Below are positions 7,481-16,675 of a stretch of 64,000 nt of DNA, in pieces (the first letter of the stretch is position 1; the number at the start of each line of letters is the position of its first letter). A program made the translations under genes and the position numbers. This DNA is from an uncultured Prevotella sp. (GTDB lineage: Bacteria; Bacteroidota; Bacteroidia; Bacteroidales; Bacteroidaceae). The stretch lies in NCBI GenBank assembly GCA_905196835.1, contig CAJJWN010000005.1:57563-121562 (forward strand). Reading direction: 5' to 3'. Below the pieces are notes generated by a model that was given only the letters and a program-made list of their open reading frames with translations, did not search any database and had not been told where the DNA came from.

Positions 7481-9475
7481 ATGAGAAAATTCATTTTGGC
7501 AGTATTATTGTTGTTCCCGCTCATATTGGCGAGTGCGCAGCAACAGCATGAATGGGAGCAGTACCTGTACCAAATCGGCGAAATGGAAGACATGGAGGCT
7601 GTGGATTGGGAGGCATATTTTGATATGTTCTGTGACTTTGAAGCAAGTCTGCTGAATATAAACACGGCTACTCGTGAGGAACTGGAGCAGTTTCCGTTCC
7701 TTTCGGCGAAAGATGTTGAAGATATCAGTGAGTACCTTTATTTTCACGGGCCGATGAAGTCTCTTGGTGAATTGGCTATGATAACCGGGCTTGACTATTA
7801 CAAGCGTAAGCTTCTTTCGTATTTTACTTATGCCGGAGAGATAAAGAAACGTACGTTCCCGACAATGAAAAACATAGTAAAGTATGGCAAGCATGATTTG
7901 ACGGGAACGTTGAAAGTGCCGTTTTATACGCGTAAAGGCGATAGGGACGGCTATATGGGGTATCAATACAAGCACAGCATAAGGTATGATTTTACTTATG
8001 GAGACAATTTTAGGCTTGGCGTACTGGGTGCTCAGGACGCAGGCGAGCCGTTTTTTGCAGGCAGGAACAATTTGGGATATGATTTCTATTCATTTTACTT
8101 GGTGCTCAAAAAGTTGGGACGGATAAAGACGCTTGCGTTAGGGCGGTATCGTGCAAGGTTTGGCATGGGGCTTGTGATAAACAACAATTTCAGCTTCGGC
8201 AAGCTGTCGGCTTTGTCGTCAATGGGGCGTGGAGCAAGCAACATACGCGCCCATTCGTCATTGTCGAGCTCCAATTATTTGCAAGGCGTAGCGGCGACAG
8301 TGTCGGTAGCTAAGGGACTTGATGTCAGCGCATTCGTCTCTTACCGAAAGTTTGATGCTACATTGAATAATGATGACGGCACCATAGCCACCATATTGAG
8401 TTCAGGGTATCATCGGACTGAAACGGAAATGGCAAAGAAAAACAATTCTTCGCATATCCTTGTCGGCGGGAATATAGACTATCGGTTTGGCGGGTTTTAC
8501 GTCGGAGCTACGGGATTGTTTGTTTCTTTGGATAAAGAACTGAAGCCGAAGACGGAGGCCATTTACCGCCGGCATTATGCAAACGGAAAGAATTTTTACA
8601 ACGTTGGGCTCAATTACGGATATACGGGTCACAGACTTTCATTCAGCGGCGAGACTGCCACGGGTGGTTGCAATGCCGTTGCAACGGTCAATTCGTTGAG
8701 TTATAGTCTTACTGACAATCTTGATTTGCTGGCTTTACAGAGGTTTTACTCTTTCAGGTATTACTCGTTGTTTGCCGAAAGTTTTAGTGAGGGAGGAGCC
8801 GTTCAGAATGAAAGCGGCGTATATCTTGGTGTCAAGTGGATGCCTCTGCCTGGGCTTAACGTATCGGCATACACCGACTTTGCATACTTTGCGTGGCCTA
8901 AATACCAGGCGTCAGGCAGCTCACGGTCGTTTGACAACCTTGTGCAATTGACGTATGTGCCCGGCAGTTGGACGTTTTTCGCGCGTTACCGCTTTAAGAT
9001 GCGTGAGCGTGACAATGCTGAAAAAACAGGGCTTATATTTAAAGACGAGCATCGGGGACGCTTCTCTGTGGCGTATAACGATGCTGTATGGAGTTGGAAA
9101 ACGCAGGCAGACGTTGCTTATACAGATTATAAAAAAAGCAGTTTCGGCTGGATGATAAGCCAAAATGTCGGTTTGAAAGTGAAAAAATTGTTCAGCGCAA
9201 TGCTCTCTTTTGGCTATTTTGACACGGACGATTATGATAGCAGGGTATATGCTTACGAGCGCGGCTTGCGTTATTCTTTTTCATTCCCTGCATATTATGG
9301 CAACGGTATAAGATTTGCATTGTTTGCTACTTCCGCTTTTTCCGATAAGGTTTCGGTAACGGCAAAAGTCGGTACTACAAAGTATTTCGACCGAGATAAA
9401 ATAGGAAGCAGCTATCAGGAAATAGACAGTTCGTCGGCTACTGACTTAGAGCTGCAGCTCAGATTACGGTTGTGA
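7481..9475 (+). CDS. exported helix-hairpin-helix (ComEA-like) protein with a predicted outer-membrane barrel
   Basis: 664 residues from the ATG at 7481. A signal peptide (RKFILAVLLLFPLILASAQ) is followed by an acidic helical region and a ComEA-like helix-hairpin-helix pair: LLNINTATREELEQFPFL, then KDVEDISEYL and SLGELAMITGL. From about residue 130 to the end the sequence alternates hydrophobic and polar residues with many aromatic and Gly residues, as in a beta barrel (FYSFYLVLKKLG, YRARFGMGLVINN, FFARYRFKM, LELQLRLRL at the C-terminus). The DNA-binding-type module joined to a barrel recurs in Bacteroidota but its role is not established; it could be DNA uptake or simply a protein-protein module. 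Monocistronic: promoter in front, shared terminator behind. Confidence 0.75.
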   Translation: MRKFILAVLLLFPLILASAQQQHEWEQYLYQIGEMEDMEAVDWEAYFDMFCDFEASLLNINTATREELEQFPFLSAKDVEDISEYLYFHGPMKSLGELAMITGLDYYKRKLLSYFTYAGEIKKRTFPTMKNIVKYGKHDLTGTLKVPFYTRKGDRDGYMGYQYKHSIRYDFTYGDNFRLGVLGAQDAGEPFFAGRNNLGYDFYSFYLVLKKLGRIKTLALGRYRARFGMGLVINNNFSFGKLSALSSMGRGASNIRAHSSLSSSNYLQGVAATVSVAKGLDVSAFVSYRKFDATLNNDDGTIATILSSGYHRTETEMAKKNNSSHILVGGNIDYRFGGFYVGATGLFVSLDKELKPKTEAIYRRHYANGKNFYNVGLNYGYTGHRLSFSGETATGGCNAVATVNSLSYSLTDNLDLLALQRFYSFRYYSLFAESFSEGGAVQNESGVYLGVKWMPLPGLNVSAYTDFAYFAWPKYQASGSSRSFDNLVQLTYVPGSWTFFARYRFKMRERDNAEKTGLIFKDEHRGRFSVAYNDAVWSWKTQADVAYTDYKKSSFGWMISQNVGLKVKKLFSAMLSFGYFDTDDYDSRVYAYERGLRYSFSFPAYYGNGIRFALFATSAFSDKVSVTAKVGTTKYFDRDKIGSSYQEIDSSSATDLELQLRLRL

Positions 9476-9533
9476 TGCATTGAAATAAACTTGGATAGTT
9501 TTCTTGCTTTTGTGATGATGCTTATTAATACAA

Positions 9534-9584
9534 TTGAGCGGAATACGGTTCTTAGTTTATTGAAAACCACCGTATTCCGCTCAA
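9534..9584. terminator. shared terminator between the HhH gene and rpoD
   Basis: 15-bp perfect stem TTGAGCGGAATACGG (9534-9548) and its complement (9570-9584), 21-nt loop, in a convergent gap. T-rich only weakly, so bidirectional hairpin termination is likely. Confidence 0.7.
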
Positions 9585-9620
9585 ATGTTGTGATTTATGT
9601 CGATGTGACGTCACATGTTG

Positions 9621-10493
9621 TTATCCTAAATATTTCATAAGGATTTTTGCATTGCCGCTTTCACGGAGTTTGGCTATGCTCTTCTCCCTGATTTGGCGTA
9701 CACGTTCGCGTGTAAGTCCGAGCTGGTCGCCAATTTCTTCAAGGCCTTTTTCGTGGCATCCGATGCCAAAACATTCACGTATGATTGTTATTTCACGTTC
9801 TTTCAAAACTTTGCTCAATACAGTATTGAGTTCGAGAGCCATTGATTCATGGTCAACAGCGCGGTCGGTGCGGCTGTCTTCTCCGCTTGGCATGACATCT
9901 AACATACAATTGTCTTCACCGTCTTGGAACGGCGCGTCAATACTAACATGGTGTCCGTCGGCGGCCAACGACTGTCCGATTTTCTCTTCATCAAGTTTTG
10001 TAACTTCTGAAAGTTCCGATACAGACGGATGGCGTTGGTTCTCTTGTTCGAACTTGTTGATTTCGTGATTTATCTTGTTAAGAGAGCCTACTTGGTTGAG
10101 AGGCAGGCGTACTATACGGCTTTGTTCGGCGATTGCTTGCAGGATGCTTTGCCTTATCCACCATACGGCGTAAGAAATGAATTTGAAACCGCGCGTTTCA
10201 TCGAACTTTTGGGCAGCCTTGATAAGACCAATATTACCTTCGTCAATCAAGTCTGTCAGTGTCAGTCCTTGATGCTGGTATTGCTTTGCCACTGATACAA
10301 CGAAACGCAGATTGGCTGTAACCAGCTTGTTTTTTGCCCGTTCGCCTTCAGGTCCGCCTTTCTTTATTTTCTGTGCCAGTTCTATTTCCTCGTCAATTGA
10401 AATCAGCGGAGCGCGTCCTATTTCCACAAGGTATTTGTCTAAAGCCTCACTTGAACGATTGGTAATACTTTTCTGAATTTTTAGCTGTCTCAT
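9621..10493 (-). CDS. rpoD: primary sigma factor RpoD (short Bacteroidota type)
   Basis: 290 residues. Region 1.2 SSEALDKYLVEIGRAPLI, region 2 with LRFVVSVAKQYQHQGL, LTLTDLIDEGNIGLIKAA and FKFISYAVWWIRQSIL (2.3-2.4), region 3 with PSVSELSEV, and region 4 helix-turn-helix LEEIGDQLGLTRERVRQIRE. It lacks region 1.1, as the Bacteroidota housekeeping sigma does. It recognises the TTTG / TAnnTTTG promoters seen throughout this window. Its own -7 box (TAATTTTG on the minus strand) is at 10562-10569. Confidence 0.95.
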   Translation of the reverse strand: MRQLKIQKSITNRSSEALDKYLVEIGRAPLISIDEEIELAQKIKKGGPEGERAKNKLVTANLRFVVSVAKQYQHQGLTLTDLIDEGNIGLIKAAQKFDETRGFKFISYAVWWIRQSILQAIAEQSRIVRLPLNQVGSLNKINHEINKFEQENQRHPSVSELSEVTKLDEEKIGQSLAADGHHVSIDAPFQDGEDNCMLDVMPSGEDSRTDRAVDHESMALELNTVLSKVLKEREITIIRECFGIGCHEKGLEEIGDQLGLTRERVRQIREKSIAKLRESGNAKILMKYLG

Positions 10494-10561
10494 CTAATTG
10501 CCTTAAAAATGTAAGTTGCTGATTACTAAGTTGATAGCTCTATTTATCTCTAAAAACGGTG

Positions 10562-10569
10562 CAAAATTA
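10562..10569 (-). promoter_or_regulatory. -7 box of the rpoD promoter
   Basis: TAATTTTG on the minus strand, about 70 bp upstream of the rpoD ATG. No clear -33 TTTG at the right distance. Confidence 0.5.
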
Positions 10570-10660
10570 CAAAAAATACCAATACGTTGTTCTTATTGTA
10601 TGGTTAAAAAAAATAAATAGTGGAGGCGGTACACTATTTATTTGATGTTAAAATGATGCA

Positions 10661-11161
10661 TTATTTTGAGAAAAACATTGTGTATTCATGTTCGAAATTT
10701 GGCGTAAACACTCCTTTACCGATATTTGCCTTTATTTCATCCACACTCCAAAAGCGACCATCTGACAATTCATTGCTGTTTGGATGTAATGTCCCGCTGA
10801 ATACGGTTTTGTGTACATACACCAATTCTTTTTCAATATCACTTTCAAAAATATAGCTTCCGAGGAATACACTTTCACATTTTGAAATGCCAAGTTCTTC
10901 CTTGATTTCACGCTTGAAAGCCGTGGCTATATCTTCTCCAAAGTCAACATGTCCACCGACGGCTGTGTCCCATTTGCCTGGTTGTACATCTTTCCACTCC
11001 GGCCTTTTCTGCAAATAAATCTTGCCGTTAGGTGAGAAGACGTGGAGATGGACGACCGGATGCAGTATTTTTGAGCCATTGTGTGCTACACTGCGTTCCA
11101 CTTTGCCTATTACAATACCGTCTTTATTGACAACAGGAAATATCTCTTTGCCGTTATCCAT
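10661..11161 (-). CDS. NUDIX hydrolase, isopentenyl-diphosphate-isomerase-like
   Basis: 166 residues with a complete Nudix box (G-x5-E-x7-RE-x2-EE-x-G): GHVDFGE, then AFKREIKEELG. The opening (EIFPVVNKDGIVIGKVERS, then LHPVVHLHVF) resembles YfcD/IDI-like Nudix proteins. It hydrolyses a nucleoside diphosphate derivative or related compound; the substrate is unknown. It starts 14 bp after the ispE stop, in the same direction, so it is probably expressed with the isoprenoid gene, which keeps a link to isoprenoid diphosphates possible but unproven. Confidence 0.85.
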   Translation of the reverse strand: MDNGKEIFPVVNKDGIVIGKVERSVAHNGSKILHPVVHLHVFSPNGKIYLQKRPEWKDVQPGKWDTAVGGHVDFGEDIATAFKREIKEELGISKCESVFLGSYIFESDIEKELVYVHKTVFSGTLHPNSNELSDGRFWSVDEIKANIGKGVFTPNFEHEYTMFFSK

Positions 11162-11175
11162 TGATTTTATGTTAT

Positions 11176-12003
11176 TTAGACAATAGTGATGAAGTATTTG
11201 TCGAATATATGTTCCAAGCCTTCAGGCCTATTCTCGAATATCCCGAATACAGCACTGCCGCTACCGCTCATCGCAGCATAGAGGGCACCTAAGTCGTAAA
11301 GCGTTTGTTTTATTTGGGCAATTTCAGGATGGAGTGGGGCTATGCTTTGTTCAAAGTCATTGGTAAGCCGGTCTCTCCATGACGTGACGGGCATTGCTAC
11401 AATGTCTTTGCAGCATGTAACCGGCTTTTGTGGGGTTACGTTTGCAAACGCTTCTTTTGTGCTTATCATCAGCGGTGGCTTGACTATTGCAATGTGGTAT
11501 CCGGCAAGGTCTACGTTTATGGGTGACAGCTTTTCGCCAATGCCGGTAGCGAATGATGGCACCGGGTTAATGAAGAATGCGCAGTCGGCACCTAATTTTG
11601 CAGCGAGCGCCTGCATCTCAGGTACAGACATTTCCAAGCCGAACATGTCGTTCAGCATTCTTATGGTGTAAGCTCCGTCAGAAGAGCCTCCTCCCATGCC
11701 GGCTTGTGAGGGTATGCGCTTTGTCAGTTTTATCGAGACTCTTGGCAATTCCGGATATGTTCCTTTAAGCAGCCTGTACGCTTTTACCACTAAATTGTCA
11801 TTGGCTTCTCCTGATATTTCCATGCCGTTCAAGCTTAACTGGCATATGCCTTCACCTTGTCCGGCTTTCCCGATTTCTTCAATTTCCAGCCTGTCGCATA
11901 GCCTTATTGGGTAAAACACTGTTTCAAGGTCATGGTATCCGTCTGGGCGTTTGCCTGTGATGTTAAGCCCGAGGTTTATCTTTGCGCATGGGAAATCAAT
12001 CAT
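11176..12003 (-). CDS. ispE: 4-diphosphocytidyl-2-C-methyl-D-erythritol kinase
   Basis: 275 residues from the ATG at 12001-12003. It opens with FPCAKINLGLNITGKRPDGY, has the GHMP ATP loop PSQAGMGGGSSDGA and the C-terminal MSGSGSAVFGIF. It phosphorylates CDP-methylerythritol in the non-mevalonate isoprenoid pathway. The reading frame is open for 148 codons further upstream, but that extension crosses the dnaB promoter and start, has no homology-like content, and is preceded by the real promoter (-7 TATATTTG at 12026-12033, minus), so I take the internal start. Confidence 0.94.
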   Translation of the reverse strand: MIDFPCAKINLGLNITGKRPDGYHDLETVFYPIRLCDRLEIEEIGKAGQGEGICQLSLNGMEISGEANDNLVVKAYRLLKGTYPELPRVSIKLTKRIPSQAGMGGGSSDGAYTIRMLNDMFGLEMSVPEMQALAAKLGADCAFFINPVPSFATGIGEKLSPINVDLAGYHIAIVKPPLMISTKEAFANVTPQKPVTCCKDIVAMPVTSWRDRLTNDFEQSIAPLHPEIAQIKQTLYDLGALYAAMSGSGSAVFGIFENRPEGLEHIFDKYFITIV

Positions 12004-12025
12004 TTTTATGATGGCTTTTTGCCTG

Positions 12026-12033
12026 CAAATATA
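12026..12033 (-). promoter_or_regulatory. -7 box of the ispE promoter
   Basis: TATATTTG on the minus strand, 23 bp upstream of the ispE ATG. Confidence 0.55.
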
Positions 12034-12077
12034 AGCATATAATTCGGATGGATTGTAATTAACCGGATATTTATTTG

Positions 12078-12085
12078 TAATTTTG
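12078..12085 (+). promoter_or_regulatory. -7 box of the dnaB promoter
   Basis: TAATTTTG, 23 bp upstream of the dnaB ATG; ATTG at 12052-12055 is a weak -33. The ispE and dnaB promoters sit back to back in about 105 bp. Confidence 0.55.
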
Positions 12086-12108
12086 CGTCGAATTTTCAAT
12101 AGAAATAT

Positions 12109-13608
12109 ATGCCTGACAATAAAAAGAGCCGTGCGCTTGACAACAATTATGCGCACATTCAGCCACAAGCCATTGATATTGAGCGTATTGTATTGGGCGC
12201 GTTGATGATTGACAAGGACGCGTTTTCTGTGGTAAGTGAGATACTTCATCCTGAAACTTTTTACGAACCGCGCAACCAGAAGGTGTACAGCGCCATACAG
12301 AGCCTGAGCCTCGACGAGAAGCCGGTTGACATAATGACCGTTACGGAAGAGCTGAAGCGGCAGGGAACGCTGGAAGATGTCGGCGGCCCGGCATACGTGC
12401 TTGAGTTGAGTTCGCACGTGGCTTCGTCTGCACACATAGAATATCATGCCAAGATACTGGCGCAGAAGTTCCTCGCCCGGCAGCTTATCTCGTTTGCAAG
12501 CGTAATCGAAACCAAGGCGTTTGACGAGACTATCGACGTAGACGAGCTTATGCAGGAGGCTGAAGGGTCGCTCTTCGAGCTGTCGCAGAAGAACATGCGG
12601 CAGGACTACACCCAGATAGACCCTGTCGTCAAGCAGGCCGTGGAGATATTGCAGAAGGCCGCAGCCAACAAGGGCGGACTTACAGGCATACCTACCGGCT
12701 ATGCCAAGCTTGACGATTATACGGCAGGTTGGCAGCGCAGTGACCTTGTGATAATAGCCGGCCGACCGGCCATGGGTAAGACGTCGTTCGCATTGTCGTT
12801 GGCGAAGAACATCGCCGTTGACTATGGCCGACCCATCGCGTTCTTTTCATTGGAAATGAACAATGTGCAGCTTGTTAACCGTCTGATATCCAATGTCTGC
12901 GAGATAGAGGGACGCAAGATATTGAACGGTCAGCTTGACGACGAGGAGTGGAAACGTCTTGACAAGAACGTAGGCAAGCTGCAAGCTGCACCTATTTATA
13001 TAGACGACACTCCGGGCATGTCGATTTTCGAACTGCGTACCAAGGCGCGCAGGCTTGTCCGAGAGAAGGGAGTCGAGCTGATAATGATAGACTACCTGCA
13101 GCTTATGAACGCCAACGGTGCGCGCTTCGGCAGCCGCCAGGAAGAGGTGTCAACCATAAGCCGGTCGTTGAAGGGACTTGCCAAGGAGCTTGACATACCT
13201 GTACTTGCCCTCTCGCAGCTTAACCGTACCGTAGAGGGGCGTGAAGGTCCCGAAGGCAAGCGTCCGCAGCTTAGCGACCTGCGCGAGTCGGGAGCCATAG
13301 AGCAGGATGCCGACATGGTGCTCTTCGTGCATCGTCCGGAGTATTACCGAATATTCACTGACGAGAAGGGCAACGACCTGCACGGCAAGGCGCAGATAAT
13401 AATAGCCAAGCACCGTAAGGGCGGCACCGGCGACGTGCTGCTCAACTTCCGTGGAGAGTTCACTCGTTTTGAAAACCCCAATGACTCAAGCAACGCACCG
13501 TTTGGCGGAGGAGAGATTATAGGCTCTAAAATCAACGGTGACGACAGTATGCCACTGCCTCCTCCTTACGGTGGTGACATGCCCGGTGACGGGCCGCTGC
13601 CGTTCTGA
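12109..13608 (+). CDS. dnaB: replicative DNA helicase DnaB
   Basis: 499 residues. N-terminal DnaB domain (AIDIERIVLGALMIDKDAF, then YHAKILAQKFLARQLI), linker, RecA-type core with P-loop GRPAMGKT (218-225), FFSLEMNNVQLVNRLI, MIDYLQLMN and LSQLNRTVE, SDLRESGAIEQDADMVLFVH and the arginine-finger region KHRKGGTGDV. It forms the hexamer that unwinds DNA at the fork. The C-terminal tail from about 460 is Gly/Pro/Asp-rich. No intein is present. It ends in a strong hairpin. Confidence 0.97.
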   Translation: MPDNKKSRALDNNYAHIQPQAIDIERIVLGALMIDKDAFSVVSEILHPETFYEPRNQKVYSAIQSLSLDEKPVDIMTVTEELKRQGTLEDVGGPAYVLELSSHVASSAHIEYHAKILAQKFLARQLISFASVIETKAFDETIDVDELMQEAEGSLFELSQKNMRQDYTQIDPVVKQAVEILQKAAANKGGLTGIPTGYAKLDDYTAGWQRSDLVIIAGRPAMGKTSFALSLAKNIAVDYGRPIAFFSLEMNNVQLVNRLISNVCEIEGRKILNGQLDDEEWKRLDKNVGKLQAAPIYIDDTPGMSIFELRTKARRLVREKGVELIMIDYLQLMNANGARFGSRQEEVSTISRSLKGLAKELDIPVLALSQLNRTVEGREGPEGKRPQLSDLRESGAIEQDADMVLFVHRPEYYRIFTDEKGNDLHGKAQIIIAKHRKGGTGDVLLNFRGEFTRFENPNDSSNAPFGGGEIIGSKINGDDSMPLPPPYGGDMPGDGPLPF

Positions 13609-13632
13609 TGCCGGGCCGTAGTGTAATGACGG

Positions 13633-13722
13633 TTATTCAAAAGGCCGCATATCGGATTGCGATATGCGGCCTTTTGTCGTTTGAAAGACGGTCTTTTGCG
13701 CCGCGTTTAGCCGTCTTTTGTT
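13633..13722. repeat. 22-bp-period array, cluster B, overlapping the dnaB terminator
   Basis: The hairpin 13638-13654/13660-13676 (17-bp perfect stem with AAAAGGCCGCATATCG, 5-nt loop) is the dnaB terminator. In phase with its right arm are two more units: cores GCGGCCTTT, ACGGTCTTT and GCCGTCTTT recur with 22-bp spacing between 13664 and 13722. A diverged array and a terminator therefore share the same bases. Confidence 0.7.
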
Positions 13723-13743
13723 TTATATATAAGCTTGATACGC

Positions 13744-13780
13744 AAACCGCGATAAAGGCAATCGGCCTTTATCGCGGTTT
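13744..13780. terminator. bidirectional terminator between dnaB and glyA
   Basis: Perfect 16-bp stem AAACCGCGATAAAGGC (13744-13759) with its complement at 13765-13780, 5-nt loop, flanked by A- and T-rich ends; 22 bp from the glyA stop. Confidence 0.85.
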
Positions 13781-13801
13781 TATTTGGATGCTGGTAAATG
13801 T

Positions 13802-15082
13802 TTAATATGCGAACAGCGGATATTTCAACATTGTCTCGTTAACTTTCTCACGCACGTGTGCTATCACTTTTTCGTCTTCAGGATTGTTGAGCACTTCCTC
13901 GATAAGGTCGGCGATAAGCACCATCATGTCTTCTTTCGCTCCGCGCGTAGTGATGGCTGGCGTGCCGAGGCGGATGCCTGATGTCTGGAATGCGCTGCGT
14001 GTGTCATACGGCACCATGTTCTTGTTAACCGTAATGTCGGCCGACACGAGGGCGTTTTCGGCCACCTTTCCGGTAAGGTCGGGATACTTGGAGCGCAGGT
14101 CAACCAGCATAGAGTGGTTGTCGGTACCGCCGCTTACAATGGTGAAGCCACGCTTGATTAATTCGTCGGCCAGTACGGCGGCGCTCTTCTTGACCTGCTT
14201 TGCCCATTCCTTGAATTCGGGTTGCAGTGCTTCGTTGAAGGCTACAGCCTTTGCCGCAATTACGTGCTCGAGCGGTCCGCCCTGTGTGCCGGGGAACACT
14301 GCGCTGTTGAGCATTTGGCTCATCATCTTGATTTGTCCCTTCGGTGTAGTCTTGCCCCATGGGTTCTCAAAGTCTTTGCCCATCAGGATAATGCCTCCAC
14401 GCGGGCCGCGCAGCGTTTTGTGCGTTGTCGATGTTACGATGTGCGCGTATTTCAACGGGTTGTCAAGCAGTCCGGCAGCAATAAGTCCGGCAGGGTGAGC
14501 CATGTCAATCATCAGCAGTGCGCCTACCTTGTCTGCGATTTCACGCATACGCTTGTAGTCCCATTCACGGCTGTATGCCGAGCCGCCGCCGATTATAAGC
14601 TTGGGCTTGTTCTCGATGGCAAGCTGCTCCATTTCGTCGTAATCTACGCGTCCGGTCTCCTTATTGAGGTTGTAGCCTACGGCGTGGTATAATATTCCGG
14701 ATGTGTTGACGTTTGAACCGTGTGACAAGTGGCCGCCATGTGCCAAGTTAAGGCCGAGGAACGTATCGCCTGGATTGAGCACAGTCAGCAGTACAGCCGC
14801 GTTGGCTTGTGCTCCTGAATGTGGCTGCACGTTGGCATATTCGGCTCCGAACAGCTTTTTTACGCGTTCGATGGCCAGGCTTTCGACTTCGTCTACCACT
14901 CCGCAGCCGCCATAGTAACGTTTCCCGGGGTAGCCCTCGGCATATTTGTTAGTCAGGCATGAGCCCATAGCCTGCATCACTTCATTGCTTACAAAGTTTT
15001 CAGACGCGATAAGCTCCATGCCTTTCAGTTGGCGCTGGTGTTCTTTTTCGATAAGGTCGAAAATCAGTTGGTCTCTTTCCAT
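13802..15082 (-). CDS. glyA: serine hydroxymethyltransferase
   Basis: 426 residues, full length. Motifs: [10 protein letters not shown] (24-33), [36 protein letters not shown] and the PLP-binding [13 protein letters not shown], with the Schiff-base Lys at 222. It interconverts serine and glycine with tetrahydrofolate, feeding one-carbon units to purine and thymidylate synthesis. It lies 42 bp behind pyrI on the same strand, so it may be co-transcribed with pyrBI, linking pyrimidine and one-carbon supply. Confidence 0.97.
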   Translation of the reverse strand: MERDQLIFDLIEKEHQRQLKGMELIASENFVSNEVMQAMGSCLTNKYAEGYPGKRYYGGCGVVDEVESLAIERVKKLFGAEYANVQPHSGAQANAAVLLTVLNPGDTFLGLNLAHGGHLSHGSNVNTSGILYHAVGYNLNKETGRVDYDEMEQLAIENKPKLIIGGGSAYSREWDYKRMREIADKVGALLMIDMAHPAGLIAAGLLDNPLKYAHIVTSTTHKTLRGPRGGIILMGKDFENPWGKTTPKGQIKMMSQMLNSAVFPGTQGGPLEHVIAAKAVAFNEALQPEFKEWAKQVKKSAAVLADELIKRGFTIVSGGTDNHSMLVDLRSKYPDLTGKVAENALVSADITVNKNMVPYDTRSAFQTSGIRLGTPAITTRGAKEDMMVLIADLIEEVLNNPEDEKVIAHVREKVNETMLKYPLFAY

Positions 15083-15124
15083 TGTGTAAATGTTTGTGTT
15101 ATTTGTAAATATATTCGTTTTCTT

Positions 15125-15580
15125 TTATATAAGTTGCACTTCGCTTATGTTCTGCTCCTTGTCGCAGTAGTGGCAGCGTATGGTGCCGGCTTCTTTGTCT
15201 GTGACGGTGAATATTGTGTCCATAGGCTCGTTGTTGGTTACGCATTTGGGATTGTTGCATTTCACGATGCCCCTCAGTTCGTCAGGCGTTTCCACCTTTT
15301 TCTTTTCAACAACCTCGTAGTTGCGTATTATGTTGAGCACAACGTTCGGAGCCACTACCGACAGGCGTGATATTTCTTCGTCTGTAAAGAATTTGTTTTC
15401 AATCTTTATTATGCCTTTCCTGCCAATCTTCTTGGAAAGGTAGTTGTAGCCTATTGTAACTACGGTGTCGAGGTTTTGCAGCCCGAGAATGTTTGCAACT
15501 TCGTATGTTTTTTCCGAAGGTATGTGGTCGATGACGGTACCGTTCTCGATAGCCGCCACCAGTCTTTCTTTCTTGCTCAT
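15125..15580 (-). CDS. pyrI: aspartate carbamoyltransferase regulatory chain
   Basis: 151 residues. The N-terminal allosteric domain holds [19 protein letters not shown] (nucleotide effector site) and the C-terminal domain has the four zinc cysteines C108, C113, C136 and C139 (CNNPKC and CHYC). It carries CTP/ATP control to the PyrB catalytic trimers. It begins 27 bp after pyrB stops; same operon. Confidence 0.96.
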   Translation of the reverse strand: MSKKERLVAAIENGTVIDHIPSEKTYEVANILGLQNLDTVVTIGYNYLSKKIGRKGIIKIENKFFTDEEISRLSVVAPNVVLNIIRNYEVVEKKKVETPDELRGIVKCNNPKCVTNNEPMDTIFTVTDKEAGTIRCHYCDKEQNISEVQLI

Positions 15581-15607
15581 GTCGTAAGTGTGTGTTGTGT
15601 GGTGAGA

Positions 15608-16555
15608 TTACTCTATGATAGTGTCGTCGTTGACTATTTCTTCGAATGTCATCCCGAGCACGTCGCAGATTATGGCTTCCCTTGCATATAGGCCGTTTTG
15701 AGCCTGCTGTATGTAATATGCGTGTGGATTGGTGTCAACTTCATATTCAATCTCGTTGACGCGTGGCAGCGGATGGAGTATTTTCATGTTCGGGCGCGCG
15801 TTTTTCAGCATGTCGTTTTTCAATATGTACACGTTCTTTACCTTTTCGTATTCCATCAGGTCGGAGAAGCGTTCCTTCTGTACACGCGTCATATAGAGTA
15901 TGTCGGCCTTGCTTATTACATCCTCGTTGAAGTCGGTGTGCTCGATGAATTTTATCCCGTTGTTCTTGCAATAAAGCTTGTATTCGTCAGGCATGGCAAG
16001 TTCTTTGGGAGCGATAAAATGGAACGTTGGGTTGAAGTGGCGCATGGCCATGATGAGAGAGTGTACTGTCCGTCCGTATTTCAGGTCGCCAACAAGGCAG
16101 ATGTCAAGGTTTTCCAGGGTGCCTTGGGTCTTGTATATTGAATACAGGTCCAGCATACATTGTGACGGATGCTGGTGTGCGCCGTCTCCGGCGTTGATTA
16201 TCGGCACGGGAGCTATCTCGCTTGCGTATTGCGCGGCACCCTCTATGTAGTGGCGCATCACTATAACGTCGGCGTAGTTGGATACCATGAGTATAGTGTC
16301 TTTTAGCGTTTCTCCCTTGGTGGCACTGGTGACTTTGGCGTCGCTGAAGCCTATGACGCGTGCGCCTAAACGGTTGGCGGCGGTTTCAAAGCTAAGTCTT
16401 GTACGTGTGGAAGGCTCGAAAAACAATGTGGCTGCGACCTTGCCTTTTAAGGTTTCCCGGTTGGGATGCTTTTCAAATTCTTGCGCCATTTTTATCATGT
16501 AGAGTATTTTCTCACGTGACAGGTCGGCGATTGTAACAAAGTTATGTATTGCCAT
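15608..16555 (-). CDS. pyrB: aspartate carbamoyltransferase catalytic chain
   Basis: 315 residues. The carbamoyl-phosphate motif [12 protein letters not shown] (STRTR at 49-53), a loop with [14 protein letters not shown], the DGAHQHPSQ motif, and HPLPRVNEI. It condenses carbamoyl phosphate with aspartate, the committed step of pyrimidine synthesis. First gene of pyrB-pyrI-(glyA). A weak -7 (TAACTTAG, minus) lies about 35 bp upstream. Confidence 0.97.
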   Translation of the reverse strand: MAIHNFVTIADLSREKILYMIKMAQEFEKHPNRETLKGKVAATLFFEPSTRTRLSFETAANRLGARVIGFSDAKVTSATKGETLKDTILMVSNYADVIVMRHYIEGAAQYASEIAPVPIINAGDGAHQHPSQCMLDLYSIYKTQGTLENLDICLVGDLKYGRTVHSLIMAMRHFNPTFHFIAPKELAMPDEYKLYCKNNGIKFIEHTDFNEDVISKADILYMTRVQKERFSDLMEYEKVKNVYILKNDMLKNARPNMKILHPLPRVNEIEYEVDTNPHAYYIQQAQNGLYAREAIICDVLGMTFEEIVNDDTIIE

Positions 16556-16637
16556 TGCTGTTAGTTGTAATTGCTATTTCGTGTGCTAAGTTACGCATTA
16601 TTTTTAATTTATGGTGGATAAATAAAAAGAAAAGTAG

Positions 16638-16645
16638 TAATTTTG
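16638..16645 (+). promoter_or_regulatory. -7 box of the penicillin-binding protein promoter
   Basis: TAATTTTG, 30 bp before the ATG at 16676; A-rich upstream sequence without a clear TTTG. Confidence 0.5.
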
Positions 16646-16675
16646 CGGCTAATTAAGTCCATGAAGCGATAAAAG

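Noticed and set aside
12004..12447. A 148-codon extension of ispE
   Set aside because: It crosses the dnaB start and promoter, has no family-like content, and the ispE promoter lies inside it.
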